Source: an uncultured Flavonifractor sp.
Lineage (GTDB): Bacteria > Bacillota > Clostridia > Oscillospirales > Oscillospiraceae
Reading direction: 5' to 3'
Length of the DNA: 56,179 bases
Assembly (NCBI RefSeq): GCF_944385615.1
Contig: NZ_CALWXV010000010.1
Location: forward strand, 1 to 56,179
The notes under the pieces were generated by a model. The model was not told where the DNA came from and did no database searches. It saw nothing but the letters and a program-made list of their open reading frames with translations. Of the stretch, positions 26,770 to 35,626 are shown one piece after another (within the stretch, counting starts at the first letter, position 1; every line of letters begins with the position of its first letter). A program made the translations under genes and the position numbers.

Positions 26770-26798
26770 ATCATAGCGGATTTTGTCGGCGCTGTCAA
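26770..26798 (-). promoter_or_regulatory. Promoter of the sodium symporter gene
   Basis: Minus strand TTGACA (26793-26798) and TATGAT (26770-26775) with a 17-base spacer. The initially transcribed region shares a 17-base sequence with that of ppa. Confidence 0.7.
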
Positions 26799-26838
26799 TC
26801 ATTACAGGTGAATAACCATGTATTTTTATCCACATCTG

Positions 26839-27087
26839 TTACAGCCAGTCGTCTACCACATCCCTCAGAGTCACCGGCGACACCTGATTGCGGCGCAGCA
26901 GGTCCACCAGTTCATCAATCCGCCCGGCGCTCACCGTAATGTTGGGTATTTCCGCACACTCCCCATCCGGCCCGGTCACCCGAACGCCATAGCTTTCACA
27001 GCTCATCCCGCCTACCGTCATCTCATCCACCAGAATCATATAGCGATAGCCGCAGTCCCTCGGGCTCTCCACCAACAGTTCTCTCAT
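26839..27087 (-). CDS. Small protein, DUF6514-like
   Basis: 82-residue soluble protein. It starts MRELLVESP, contains a repeated beta pattern (YRYMILVDEMTVGGMSCESYGVRVTG) and ends in a helix-like segment, VSAGRIDELVDLLRRNQVSPVTLRDVVDDWL. This resembles small Clostridia proteins annotated DUF6514; the match is from memory and moderate. The ATG is preceded by GGGGGAG. No neighbour points to a function. Confidence 0.6.
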   Translation of the reverse strand: MRELLVESPRDCGYRYMILVDEMTVGGMSCESYGVRVTGPDGECAEIPNITVSAGRIDELVDLLRRNQVSPVTLRDVVDDWL

Positions 27088-27224
27088 AGCACTCTCCCCC
27101 TCTGTTCATTTCTTACCTTAATTATACATATTTAGAATTATTTGTAAAGTTTTACCGTTCGTCTTTTTTCGACACTTTCTGCCATTCAGGGCCGCATCCT
27201 ATCAGGTTGCAAAACAAGGCTATC

Positions 27225-27270
27225 AAAAAGATCGGCTGGACAGCCAAAGGGCTGTCCAGCCGATCTTTTT
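27225..27270 (-). terminator. Terminator of the EAL-domain sensor gene
   Basis: Perfect 21-bp arms (27225-27245, 27250-27270) around aaag with T tracts at both ends; very strong. It lies 27 bases past the stop at 27297. Confidence 0.92.
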
Positions 27271-27296
27271 GCCTTCATGCTCATAGAGAGCGAAAC

Positions 27297-30158
27297 TCAG
27301 TTCTTTTTCAAAAACATATTGCGGAAATCCTCTGCTGGGATTGGCTTGCTGTAATAATAGCCTTGTGCATAGTCACATCCCATAGATATGATTAACTCTT
27401 GGTCCTCCTTTGTCTCCACACCCTCTGTAACCGTTTCAATTCCTAATTTTTTTGCCATTGCAAAAATGGAAAACATCACTTCATATTGGGAGCTTCTCTG
27501 TTCTTTTCTTAAATCCATCAAGAACATGCGATCCAATTTAATCTGATCGATATGCAGCTTTCCAAGGGTATTCAGGGAGGAATAGCCGGAACCAAAATCG
27601 TCCATAGACACGTGGAAACCGGCGTGATTCAGGCGAGCAATGGTATCGTTTAACTCCGCAAGATTTTCAAACGCCAGACCTTCCAGGATTTCCAGTACAA
27701 TATACTGGGGTGGTACCTGATAACGTGATGTAATTTCCAGCAGATTTTCAACATAATCATCGCTGACAAAGAGGGCCTTGGTCTGGTTGATGGAGATGGT
27801 AATGGGCGGAATCCCCGCATCCATCCAGCTTCTTAATAGCTGACAGGACTTCTCCAGCATGTAAAGATCCAGCTGCTTGCAGAATCCGTTTTCTTCAAAT
27901 AAGGGGATGAATTTGTCGGGGAAGAGGAGGCCCCGCTCCTTTGTCTGCCACCGCACCAGGGCCTCCGCACTGTCTATCTGACCGGTATGCAGATTCATTT
28001 TGGGCTGGAGGTAGACTTGATATTCACTCTCCTCAAGAGCGCGGTACATATTGGCTTCGATATACTGCCTTAGCTGCTCCTCCTTATGCATGGAATCGTT
28101 ATACATGCAGACCTGGGAGCCGCCTGCCCGCTTTGCATAGGCCAATGCCACCATAAGGCAATTCAAATTTGCCTGCGCGCTGGATAAATCTGGAGAGGTA
28201 ACAGAAGAAACCGCTCCACAGTAGACGAAAATTCGATAACCATCCAACAGTTCCTCCGCCATGGCCTTCAGCTGGGATTGAATCATGTCCACACGGCCAT
28301 TGATGTCCTCCGGCAGATCGTCAAAAATGCAAAGATAAAAGCAATCGGCTGAGGGACGGCAGATCAACTCGCCGTCTCTCAGATTGCCCTCTAAAATTTC
28401 CTTCATTTTACAGAGAAGCTGATCTGCACGATGGGTTCCATAGGTATCATTGATGTACTTGAAATTGTGGATATTTAAGGCAATCAGCGCCCCTGGCTTA
28501 CGCTGTAAAAGTCTCTGCTCCACCAGCTTGCAAAAATAGGTCCGGTTATAGGCTCCTGTCAATTCATCATAAATGGAAAGATGAAGCAGTCTATTCTCGC
28601 TGGCCAAGGTCTTGTATGCCATTTTTTTGTGGTAAACATAGAAGGTAAGCACAGCAATCAGTAAAATGATACTGGTGGAGGCCACCAAAATAGCCGACCG
28701 ATTGGCCAAGATCCACTCTTTTGGCGTATACTCGATTTCATCCAAAAGATAGGTGGACAGACGGGCTTGTGTATCCTGATCGCTGATGGAGCTGGCAAAC
28801 TGATTTAAAAGAGAGACCATCTTACTGGCATTGGGAAGGTTATTTGTCACAGCCACCGCATAGGAAAATTCTCTGGTATCCGACCAGTCGGTCACAATGT
28901 TATCATAGACTACATTTTTGCGGAGGTAGTAATTCAGAGAATATCCATCCATCCAGGCACAGCAGGTATCATCGGACAATACTTTTTCCAGCGCTTCCTC
29001 TGTGTTCATATCAAATTCCGACGCCTGTTCCTCTGCATCGTCGTGTTCCGTAGAATACGTGCGGATTGCATAACTGTTAAAATACGGAAGCGACAGACGG
29101 ATTCCGTTTTCATAGGAAAGGGCGGAATCAGTTGCCACACAGGCAATCAAATCAACCTCATTATTTTTCACCAGTTGAATGGCTTTATCCAGATCACCCT
29201 CAATCACCGGATCATATTTCAGTCCAACCTTTGTGGCAAAGTCCTCAAAGTATTCTACGGCAAATCCTGTCAGCTCATCTTCCTTGATATACTGGAAGGG
29301 GGCGTTTCCAGTAAAAAATAGCACGCGCAGGGTACCCAATGACTGAATATACTCCAATTCCTCCTTAGAGGCACCGAAAAAATCAGAATCCGCGAAATAT
29401 CGTTCATATAGCTCATGCTGTAGATTTTCATAGGAAGTTGAAACGATCTCCAACGCAGCGTTGAGCTCCGGCAGCAAGTCCTCCCGTTCCGGGGATAGCG
29501 CAAAATAATAAGGCGAAGGAGAAAAACGCCCTATACTTTTCAGTCCTTCCGGCAATGAAATGTCCACTTGAAGCACTGCATCTGTCTCACCGGAAAAGAC
29601 AGCGTTCATCATATCTTCATAGGTCTCATAATCCACCACTTCATAAGTGAAACCATTGACCTTTGCATACTGCGCAAGCAGTTCCATTCTTTGGGCCATG
29701 CCGGGATAGGATGCAATGGTGATCCCATCCCAGTTGGAAAAGTTCTCCGAAATATAGCTGGAGTCGTCCCGGACAGCCAGAACGGTATAGGTAGACCCAT
29801 AGCTGTAGCTGGGGTAGAGAAATATCTCTTCCAGGACGGCGTTACGATTCATAGTCCCCATCATATCGATTTCGCCAGCCTCCAGTTGATCCAACAGCGT
29901 AGACAACTGGGTATCCACATCGCCTTCTGCCTGGACATATTCAATCTCCCAGTCAGTAAACAGGGTCAGTTGGTTCATATAGTCTACCAGATATCCGGCA
30001 TAATTCCCGTTTTCATCGATATAGGATATGCCGTCCTGAATCGGGAAGCCAACCCGCACCACGGTATCAGATGGCACCTGTGCATGGACTGCACCAAAAT
30101 TCCCCATCAATGCAATACCTACCGCCAGTACAACCACCATATTTTTTACTTTTTTCAT
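27297..30158 (-). CDS. Cyclic-di-GMP phosphodiesterase with two solute-binding sensor domains (SBP-SBP-GGDEF-EAL)
   Basis: 953 residues. A signal peptide (MKKVKNMVVVLAVGIALMG) leads to two family 3 periplasmic-binding-type domains (about 30-255 and 265-490; VRVGFPIQDGISYIDENGNY and LRVLFFTGNAPFQYIKEDEL). One membrane helix follows (about 500-522), then a GGDEF domain (about 545-690) whose active-site loop reads RPSADCF, so it is degenerate. The EAL domain (about 710-950) is intact: EALVRW, SINQTKALF, LEILEG, SMDDFGSGYSSL, IKLDRMFL. It probably hydrolyses c-di-GMP in response to an external small solute. Start at 30158 gives the signal peptide with AAAGAG upstream; 30179 is possible. DNA is visibly AT-richer than its neighbours. 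Confidence 0.92.
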   Translation of the reverse strand: MKKVKNMVVVLAVGIALMGNFGAVHAQVPSDTVVRVGFPIQDGISYIDENGNYAGYLVDYMNQLTLFTDWEIEYVQAEGDVDTQLSTLLDQLEAGEIDMMGTMNRNAVLEEIFLYPSYSYGSTYTVLAVRDDSSYISENFSNWDGITIASYPGMAQRMELLAQYAKVNGFTYEVVDYETYEDMMNAVFSGETDAVLQVDISLPEGLKSIGRFSPSPYYFALSPEREDLLPELNAALEIVSTSYENLQHELYERYFADSDFFGASKEELEYIQSLGTLRVLFFTGNAPFQYIKEDELTGFAVEYFEDFATKVGLKYDPVIEGDLDKAIQLVKNNEVDLIACVATDSALSYENGIRLSLPYFNSYAIRTYSTEHDDAEEQASEFDMNTEEALEKVLSDDTCCAWMDGYSLNYYLRKNVVYDNIVTDWSDTREFSYAVAVTNNLPNASKMVSLLNQFASSISDQDTQARLSTYLLDEIEYTPKEWILANRSAILVASTSIILLIAVLTFYVYHKKMAYKTLASENRLLHLSIYDELTGAYNRTYFCKLVEQRLLQRKPGALIALNIHNFKYINDTYGTHRADQLLCKMKEILEGNLRDGELICRPSADCFYLCIFDDLPEDINGRVDMIQSQLKAMAEELLDGYRIFVYCGAVSSVTSPDLSSAQANLNCLMVALAYAKRAGGSQVCMYNDSMHKEEQLRQYIEANMYRALEESEYQVYLQPKMNLHTGQIDSAEALVRWQTKERGLLFPDKFIPLFEENGFCKQLDLYMLEKSCQLLRSWMDAGIPPITISINQTKALFVSDDYVENLLEITSRYQVPPQYIVLEILEGLAFENLAELNDTIARLNHAGFHVSMDDFGSGYSSLNTLGKLHIDQIKLDRMFLMDLRKEQRSSQYEVMFSIFAMAKKLGIETVTEGVETKEDQELIISMGCDYAQGYYYSKPIPAEDFRNMFLKKN

Positions 30159-30626
30159 AGACCGCATCTCTTTGTCCATCAAGGCGTATCACCTTGTTTA
30201 TATTTTCGTCACAAAAGAACCAGGCCCAGCGCATGAAATATGATTGGCTGGGCGGAAAAGTCTTTCTGCAAATTACGCTGTGGAATGGAGCGCAGCAAAT
30301 GGGCAACCCCCTCTATCACCACAAAAGTGTCTTCAATATAAGAACTAATTTCTTTCTGTACGATGTTTCAATTTGCTCATACTTGTGAAAGCATTTCTTT
30401 TATTTTCATCTTTCTTATTTTACTACAGTTATACTTTTATATCAAGTATTTCCACTTTACGGACAACAGCCATTGTAACTCACTCTCCGCTGAGATTCAG
30501 GCAGACAAAAAAAGGGGCTGCTGCAACCTATTGCAGCAACCCCTTTTTACTTTAAAAATGCTTGCCCGTTCAGCTGACCATCGAATCCTTGGTTTACTGA
30601 CCGGTGCGGCAACCATATAAAGGCTC
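30159..30626. other. 468-base AT-rich spacer
   Basis: Between etfA and the sensor gene. Holds the etf-operon terminator (30510-30547) and very AT-rich sequence (30380-30480) expected to contain the sensor promoter. A 7-bp gcccagc/gctgggc hairpin lies near 30224-30254. No riboswitch, RNA gene or coding region was recognised. Confidence 0.6.
30510..30547 (-). terminator. Terminator of crt-hbd-bcd-etfB-etfA
   Basis: 17-bp arms with a single G-T wobble around ccta, and T/A runs outside, about 80 bases beyond the etfA stop. Confidence 0.88.
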
Positions 30627-31730
30627 TTACTTGGCAGCCTTGGCAGCCCGGATCGCCTCAATGAGCATGGGGGTGACCTTGTACAGATCGCCCACGATGC
30701 CGTAGGAAGCCACGTCGAAGATGGGGGCGGACTCGTTCTTGTTCACCGCGATGATGCACTCGGAGTCCTGCATACCAGCCAGGTGCTGGATGGCGCCGGA
30801 GATACCCAGAGCAACATAGATGCGGGGATGGACGGTCTTGCCGGTCTGGCCCACCTGATGGTCGGCGCCGATCCAGCCGGCGTCTACACAGGCACGGGAG
30901 GAGCCCACGACGCCGCCCAGGACGCCGGCCAGCTCCTCGGCCAGCTTGATGCCGCCCTCCACGTCCTTGGAGATGCCGCGGCCCACGGAGACCACCACGT
31001 CGGCGCCGATCAGATCGACCAGCTTCTTGGCGGCCTTCTTGACCTCGATGACATCCACATGGATGTCGTCCTTGGACAGGGCCACATTCACGTTCTCAAT
31101 GACGGTCTTGGCAGCGCCGGCCTCGTCATAGGGCTGGGTCTGCATCACGCCGGGACGGACGGTGGACATCTGGGGACGGAAGCGGGGGCAGATGATGGTG
31201 GCCATCAGGTGACCGCCGAAAGCAGGACGGGTCATCTTCAGGTTGGTATTCTCCTCGAACACGGTGTTGTCCACGTCGATGGTGGAGGTGGTCTTCAGGA
31301 ACTCCTTGTACTTGGCCACGTCCACGTCGAGGTGGGTACAGTCGGCGGTCAGACCGGTGTGCAGCCGGGCGGCGCAGCGGGGGCCCAGGTCACGGCCGAT
31401 GTTGGTGGCGCCGATGAGGAAGATCTCAGGCTTCTTGTCCTCCACCAGGTCGCAGATGACCTTGGTGTAGGCGTCGGTGGTGTAAACGTCCAGCAGCTCA
31501 TGGTTGCAGTAGTAGACCTTGTCGGCACCATAGCCGCCCAGGGCCTTCAGATACTCTTCCTTGATGTCCTTGCCCAGGACCACGCCGCACAGCTCCACGC
31601 CCAGATCGTTGGCCAGCTTACGGCCCTCGGAGAGGAGCTGGTAGCTGGTGGACATGATAACGCCCTCGCGCTGCTCACAGAAAACCCATACGCCCTTGAA
31701 GGCGGCGGTATCGCTACTATTGAAAGCCAT
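30627..31730 (-). CDS. etfA: Electron transfer flavoprotein, alpha subunit
   Basis: FAD-binding partner of EtfB. With butyryl-CoA dehydrogenase it is expected to bifurcate electrons from NADH to crotonyl-CoA and ferredoxin. 367 residues. The N-terminal domain has GVWVFCEQREGVI and ATNIGRDLGPRCAARLHTGLTADCTHLDVD. The C-terminal FAD domain has VSVGRGISKD, LGGVVGSSRACVDAGWIGADHQVGQTGKTVHPRIYVALGISGAIQHLAGMQ and INKN-type IAVNKNESAPIF. ATG at 31730 follows GAAAGGAG by 9 bases. Last gene of the operon, 19 bases after etfB. Confidence 0.96.
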   Translation of the reverse strand: MAFNSSDTAAFKGVWVFCEQREGVIMSTSYQLLSEGRKLANDLGVELCGVVLGKDIKEEYLKALGGYGADKVYYCNHELLDVYTTDAYTKVICDLVEDKKPEIFLIGATNIGRDLGPRCAARLHTGLTADCTHLDVDVAKYKEFLKTTSTIDVDNTVFEENTNLKMTRPAFGGHLMATIICPRFRPQMSTVRPGVMQTQPYDEAGAAKTVIENVNVALSKDDIHVDVIEVKKAAKKLVDLIGADVVVSVGRGISKDVEGGIKLAEELAGVLGGVVGSSRACVDAGWIGADHQVGQTGKTVHPRIYVALGISGAIQHLAGMQDSECIIAVNKNESAPIFDVASYGIVGDLYKVTPMLIEAIRAAKAAK

Positions 31731-31749
31731 TCTATTGCTCTCCTTTCAA

Positions 31750-32550
31750 TTAGATAATGTGCTTGTCGTTGAGGATGGAGACCAGCTTCTCGACAGTCGC
31801 CTTATCGGCGCCCTCCATCATCATACCGGCGCCCTTCACCGGGGGGGAGAAGGACTTGTACACATTCGTGGGAGAGCCCTTCAGGCCGATAGTAGTAACA
31901 TCAATCAGGGGATCGTCCTTCAGAGTCTCATAGTTGTAGACTTCCAGAGGCTTCTGGTAGCACTCCATGATGCCGCCGACGCTCATATAACGGGCGTCGT
32001 TGAGCTCCTTCACGCAGGTCAGCAGGCAGGGGGTCTGGACCTTGATGGTCATGTAACCGTCCTCCAGCAGACGCTTCACGGTGACAGCCTTGCCGTCCAC
32101 GTTGATCTCAGCCACATAGGAAACCTGGGGCATACCCAGCTTCTCAGCGATCTGAGGACCGACCTGAGCGGTATCGCCGTCGATGGCCTGACGGCCGCAG
32201 AACACGATGTCGTCGTCGTCCACGCCGATCTTCTTGATGGCGGCAGCCAGGATCTGAGAAGTGGCGTAGGTATCGGAACCGCCGAACTCACGGGCGGAGA
32301 CCAGAACGGCCTCGTCGCAGCCCATGGCCAGCAGCTCGCGGAGCATACCCTCGGCGGGCGGGGGGCCCATGGAGACCACGACTACCTTGCAGCCGGTGGC
32401 GTCCTTGATGCGCAGAGCGGCCTCAACAGCGGCCAGGTCGTCGTGGTTGGTGATGGTGGCCATGGCGGCACGGTCCATGGTGCCGTCTTCCTTCACCGCC
32501 ACCACACCGGAGGTATCCGGGACCTGCTTGACACAAACGATTGCTTTCAT
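31750..32550 (-). CDS. etfB: Electron transfer flavoprotein, beta subunit
   Basis: Forms the heterodimer with EtfA and carries the bifurcating FAD in clostridial enzymes. 266 residues. It opens KAIVCVKQVPDTSGV, has NHDDLAAVEAALRIKD, VVVSMGPPPAEGMLRELLAMGCDEAVLVSAREFGGSDTYAT, the nucleotide site FCGRQAIDGDTAQVGPQIAEKLGMPQVSYVA, and PCLLTCVKELNDARYMS. Spacing of 23 bases from bcd and 19 to etfA shows operon structure. Confidence 0.96.
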   Translation of the reverse strand: MKAIVCVKQVPDTSGVVAVKEDGTMDRAAMATITNHDDLAAVEAALRIKDATGCKVVVVSMGPPPAEGMLRELLAMGCDEAVLVSAREFGGSDTYATSQILAAAIKKIGVDDDDIVFCGRQAIDGDTAQVGPQIAEKLGMPQVSYVAEINVDGKAVTVKRLLEDGYMTIKVQTPCLLTCVKELNDARYMSVGGIMECYQKPLEVYNYETLKDDPLIDVTTIGLKGSPTNVYKSFSPPVKGAGMMMEGADKATVEKLVSILNDKHII

Positions 32551-32573
32551 ATCGTAACTTCCCTCCAGTTCCT

Positions 32574-33734
32574 TTAGTTCACGCCCAGGTTGGCAGAAAT
32601 GACCATCCGCTGGACCTCGCTGGTGCCCTCATAGATCTCGGTGATCTTGGCGTCGCGCATCATGCGCTCCACGGGGTACTCGCGGGTGTAGCCGTAGCCG
32701 CCGAACAGCTGCACGCAGCGGCGGGTCACGTCGCTGGCAGTCTCAGCGGCAACCAGTTTGGCCATGGCAGCGTCCATGGTGTAGGGCTCATGGTTCTGCT
32801 TCTTCATAGCGGCGGAGTAAACCAGCCACTTGGCAGCCTCAGTCTTGGCATGCATATCAGCCAGCTGGAACTGGGTATTCTGGAACTGGGAGATGCGGCG
32901 TCCGAACTGAACGCGCTCCTTGGTGTACTTGATGGTCTCTTCAATAGCGCCCTCAGCCAGGCCCAGAGCCTGGGAAGCGATACCGATACGGCCGCCATCC
33001 AGGGTCTTCATAGCGATGCCGAAGCCCTTGCCCTGCTTGCCCAGGAGACGGTCGGCGGGAATGGTGCAGTCCTCCATGATCAGCTCACAGGTGGAGGAGC
33101 CCTTGATGCCCATCTTCTTCTCGTGCTTGCCCACGGAGAAGCCGGGATCGGTGCGCTCCACGATGAAGGCGGAGATTTCCTTCTTCTTGCGGCCGCGCTT
33201 GTCGGTGGTGATGCCGGTGATGGCGAAAATCACGAACACGTTGGCGTAGCCGGCGTTGGTGATAAAGATCTTGGAGCCGTTGAGCACCCAGTTGCCGTTC
33301 TCGTCCTTCACGGCGGTGGTCTGCTGACCCTGGGCGTCGGTGCCGGCGCCGGGCTCGGTCAGGCCGAAAGCGCCGATCCACTCACCGGAGCACAGCTTGG
33401 GCAGGTAGTACTTCTTCTGCTCCTCGGTGCCGTTCTCATAGATGGGAGCGCAGCACAGGGAGGTGTGAGCAGAGATGATAACACCGGTGGTACCACAGAC
33501 CTTGCTCATCTCCTCAACAGCCATGACGTAGGACAGGACGTCCGCGCCGGCGCCGCCGTACTCCTTGGGGAAATAGATGCCCATCATGCCCAGCTTAGCC
33601 ATCTTCTTGACGGTCTCCTCGGGGAACGCTTCGTTCTCGTCCACCCACTCGGCCAGGGGCTTGACTTCGTTTTCGGCAAAGTCACGGTACATCTTGCGGA
33701 GCATTTCCTGCTCTTTGGAAAGGTGCAGATCCAT
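32574..33734 (-). CDS. bcd: Butyryl-CoA dehydrogenase (short-chain acyl-CoA dehydrogenase)
   Basis: Reduces crotonyl-CoA to butyryl-CoA. 386 residues, standard length. Motifs: FPKEYGGAGADVLSYVMAVEEMSK, GAFGLTEPGAGTDA, KMGIKGSSTCELIMEDC, and the C-terminal catalytic-base region DAKITEIYEGTSEVQRMVI, whose ITEIYEG glutamate is the expected base. Lies directly upstream of etfBA, the genes for its bifurcating partner. Another short-chain acyl-CoA is possible as substrate, but crt and hbd in the same operon point to butyryl-CoA. Confidence 0.95.
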   Translation of the reverse strand: MDLHLSKEQEMLRKMYRDFAENEVKPLAEWVDENEAFPEETVKKMAKLGMMGIYFPKEYGGAGADVLSYVMAVEEMSKVCGTTGVIISAHTSLCCAPIYENGTEEQKKYYLPKLCSGEWIGAFGLTEPGAGTDAQGQQTTAVKDENGNWVLNGSKIFITNAGYANVFVIFAITGITTDKRGRKKKEISAFIVERTDPGFSVGKHEKKMGIKGSSTCELIMEDCTIPADRLLGKQGKGFGIAMKTLDGGRIGIASQALGLAEGAIEETIKYTKERVQFGRRISQFQNTQFQLADMHAKTEAAKWLVYSAAMKKQNHEPYTMDAAMAKLVAAETASDVTRRCVQLFGGYGYTREYPVERMMRDAKITEIYEGTSEVQRMVISANLGVN

Positions 33735-33766
33735 TTGTTGCCTTCCTCCTAGATATGTATTTCAGA

Positions 33767-33803
33767 ACGGCGGGCGGGAGTGTTTTTGGCTCCCGCCCGT
33801 CGT
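33767..33803 (-). repeat. Intercistronic hairpin hbd-bcd
   Basis: Long stem (acggcgggcgggag with one mismatch to its complement) around tgtttttgg in the 93-base gap. On the minus strand no T tract follows the 3' side, so it is more likely a processing or stability element than a full terminator. Confidence 0.55.
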
Positions 33804-33827
33804 TTTGCGCGTAATCAGACGCAGATA

Positions 33828-34679
33828 TTACTTCTTGGTGTAATCGTAGAAGCCGATACCGGTCTTGCGGCCCAGCTTGCCGGCGCGGACCATCTTCCGC
33901 AGCAGCAGGGAGGCGCGATACTTGGGATCGTGGGTCTCATTGTACAGGGTGTCCATGATGGCCAGGCACACGTCCAGGCCCACCAGATCGCCCAGAGCCA
34001 GAGGGCCCATGGGGTGGTTGGCGCCCAGCTTCATGGCGGTGTCAACACCCTCCACGCTGGCCACGCCGGTGTACACCAGGTCGATGCCCTCGTTGATCAT
34101 GGGGATCAGGATCTTGTTGACCACGAAGCCGGGGGCCTCATTGACCTCGACGGGCTCCTTGCCGATCTCCACGGACAGGTCGCTGATGATCTTGAAGGTC
34201 TCGTCGGAGGTATGAGCGCCCCGGATGACCTCCACCAGCTTCATGACAGTGGCGGGGTTGAAGAAGTGCATGCCGATGAACTTGTCGGCCCGCTTGGTGG
34301 CGGCGGCAATGGCGGTGATGGAGATAGAAGAGGTGTTGGAGGCCAGGATGGTCTCGGGCTTGCAGATCTTGTCCAGATCGGCAAAGATGCTCTTCTTGAT
34401 GTCCAGGTTCTCGATGGCGGCCTCAACAACCAGGTCGGCATCGGCGGCGGCACCCAGATCGGTGGTGAAGCTCATGTGGGAGAGGATGTCGGCCTTCTTG
34501 GCCTCGTCCATCTTGCCCTTGGCCACCAGCTTGTCCAGGCTCTTGTTCAGGCGGGCCTCGGAGGCCTTGATGATGTCGTCGTTGATGTCGCGGACCACAA
34601 CGTCAAAGTCCTTCTTGGCAAAAACCTGAGCAATGTCCAGGCCCATGGTGCCGCCGCCGATAACAACGATCTTCTTCAT
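33828..34679 (-). CDS. hbd: 3-hydroxybutyryl-CoA dehydrogenase
   Basis: NAD(P)H-dependent reduction of acetoacetyl-CoA to 3-hydroxybutyryl-CoA. 283 residues. The Rossmann motif is [18 protein letters not shown]; then [30 protein letters not shown], and the catalytic histidine region [19 protein letters not shown]. The C-terminus has [38 protein letters not shown] and KTGIGFYDY. The ATG at 34679 with AGAGG upstream fits the usual family start; the longer frame to 34757 does not. Second gene of the operon. Confidence 0.96.
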   Translation of the reverse strand: MKKIVVIGGGTMGLDIAQVFAKKDFDVVVRDINDDIIKASEARLNKSLDKLVAKGKMDEAKKADILSHMSFTTDLGAAADADLVVEAAIENLDIKKSIFADLDKICKPETILASNTSSISITAIAAATKRADKFIGMHFFNPATVMKLVEVIRGAHTSDETFKIISDLSVEIGKEPVEVNEAPGFVVNKILIPMINEGIDLVYTGVASVEGVDTAMKLGANHPMGPLALGDLVGLDVCLAIMDTLYNETHDPKYRASLLLRKMVRAGKLGRKTGIGFYDYTKK

Positions 34680-34782
34680 AGCAAAAAACCTCTTTTCAAT
34701 TTGATTTATGAAGATATTCCAAACTTGGTCTGATGGATTCCCAATTACAGGGCTCATAAGTAACTGGTTTGTTTAACCTGTC

Positions 34783-35559
34783 TTACTTGTTCTGGAAGTG
34801 CTTCTCAGCGCGCTTCTCCAGGAACGCGCCCATGCCCTCGTCCTTGTCGGCGGTGCCGCAGCAGACGCCGAAGGCCTCGGCCTCAAAGGCGGAACCGGTG
34901 GCGATGTCGGTCTGCATACCCATACGGATGCAGCGCTTGGACTCCTGCACGGCGATCTGAGCGTTGGCGCAGATGGCGTTGGCCAGCTCCAGCGCCTTGG
35001 GCATCAGCTCCTCGGGGGGATAGACCTCGCTGACCAGGCCGATGGCCTTGGCCTCGTCGGCCTTGATGACCTTGGCGGTGAGGATCAGCTCCATAGCCTT
35101 GGAGATGCCCACGATGCGGGGCAGCCGCTGCGTGCCGGCGAAGCCGGGGGTGATACCCAGGCCCACCTCGGGCTGACCGAACTTGGCCTTCTCGCTGGCC
35201 AGACGGATATCGCAGGCCATGGACAGCTCACAGCCGCCGCCCAGTGCAAACCCGTTGATGGCCGCGATGACGGGCTTGGCCATATTCTCCAGCTTCAGGA
35301 ACACACTGTTGCCATGAACGCCGAACTTCTTGCCGTCGATGGAAGAGAAGCCCTTCATTTCACCGATGTCGGCGCCCGCCACGAAGGAGCGGCCCGCACC
35401 GGTGAGGACCATGACATAGATCTCGTCGTCGGCAGCCACCTGATCGATGACCGCGTCCAGATCACTGAGCACTTGGCTGTTCAGCGCGTTCAGCGCCTCC
35501 TGCCGGTCAATGGTGACCACACCTACATGGCCCTGCTTTTCCAGCTTTACAAAACCCAT
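34783..35559 (-). CDS. crt: 3-hydroxybutyryl-CoA dehydratase (crotonase)
   Basis: Dehydrates 3-hydroxybutyryl-CoA to crotonyl-CoA. 258 residues, typical crotonase length. Motifs: VVTIDRQEALNALNSQVL, AGRSFVAGADIGEMKG (oxyanion hole), INGFALGGGCELSMACDIRLASEKAKFGQPEVGLGITPGFAGTQRLPRIVG, with both catalytic-glutamate regions present. First gene of the butyryl-CoA operon; thiolase (thl) is not in the window. Expression is predicted to start at the promoter 35627-35655 with a Rex operator in the leader. Confidence 0.94.
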   Translation of the reverse strand: MGFVKLEKQGHVGVVTIDRQEALNALNSQVLSDLDAVIDQVAADDEIYVMVLTGAGRSFVAGADIGEMKGFSSIDGKKFGVHGNSVFLKLENMAKPVIAAINGFALGGGCELSMACDIRLASEKAKFGQPEVGLGITPGFAGTQRLPRIVGISKAMELILTAKVIKADEAKAIGLVSEVYPPEELMPKALELANAICANAQIAVQESKRCIRMGMQTDIATGSAFEAEAFGVCCGTADKDEGMGAFLEKRAEKHFQNK

Positions 35560-35594
35560 TTGTTGTGCCTCCTTGTCCTGTAACCTATGCAGAA

Positions 35595-35612
35595 TTGTTA
35601 TATTTTTAACAA
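35595..35612. promoter_or_regulatory. Rex operator in the crt leader
   Basis: ttgttatatttttaacaa is an 18-base inverted repeat matching the Rex consensus TTGTTAANNNNTTAACAA with one mismatch. It lies shortly downstream of the predicted transcription start. Rex represses fermentation genes when NAD+ is high relative to NADH, and controls the crt-bcd-etf-hbd operon in Clostridium acetobutylicum. The rex gene is not in the window. Confidence 0.85.
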
Positions 35613-35626
35613 CTTCTTACCTAATA

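Noticed and set aside
30183-30380. Possible riboswitch before the EAL-domain sensor gene
   Set aside because: The leader was compared by eye with c-di-GMP, lysine and FMN motifs and lacks their conserved cores.
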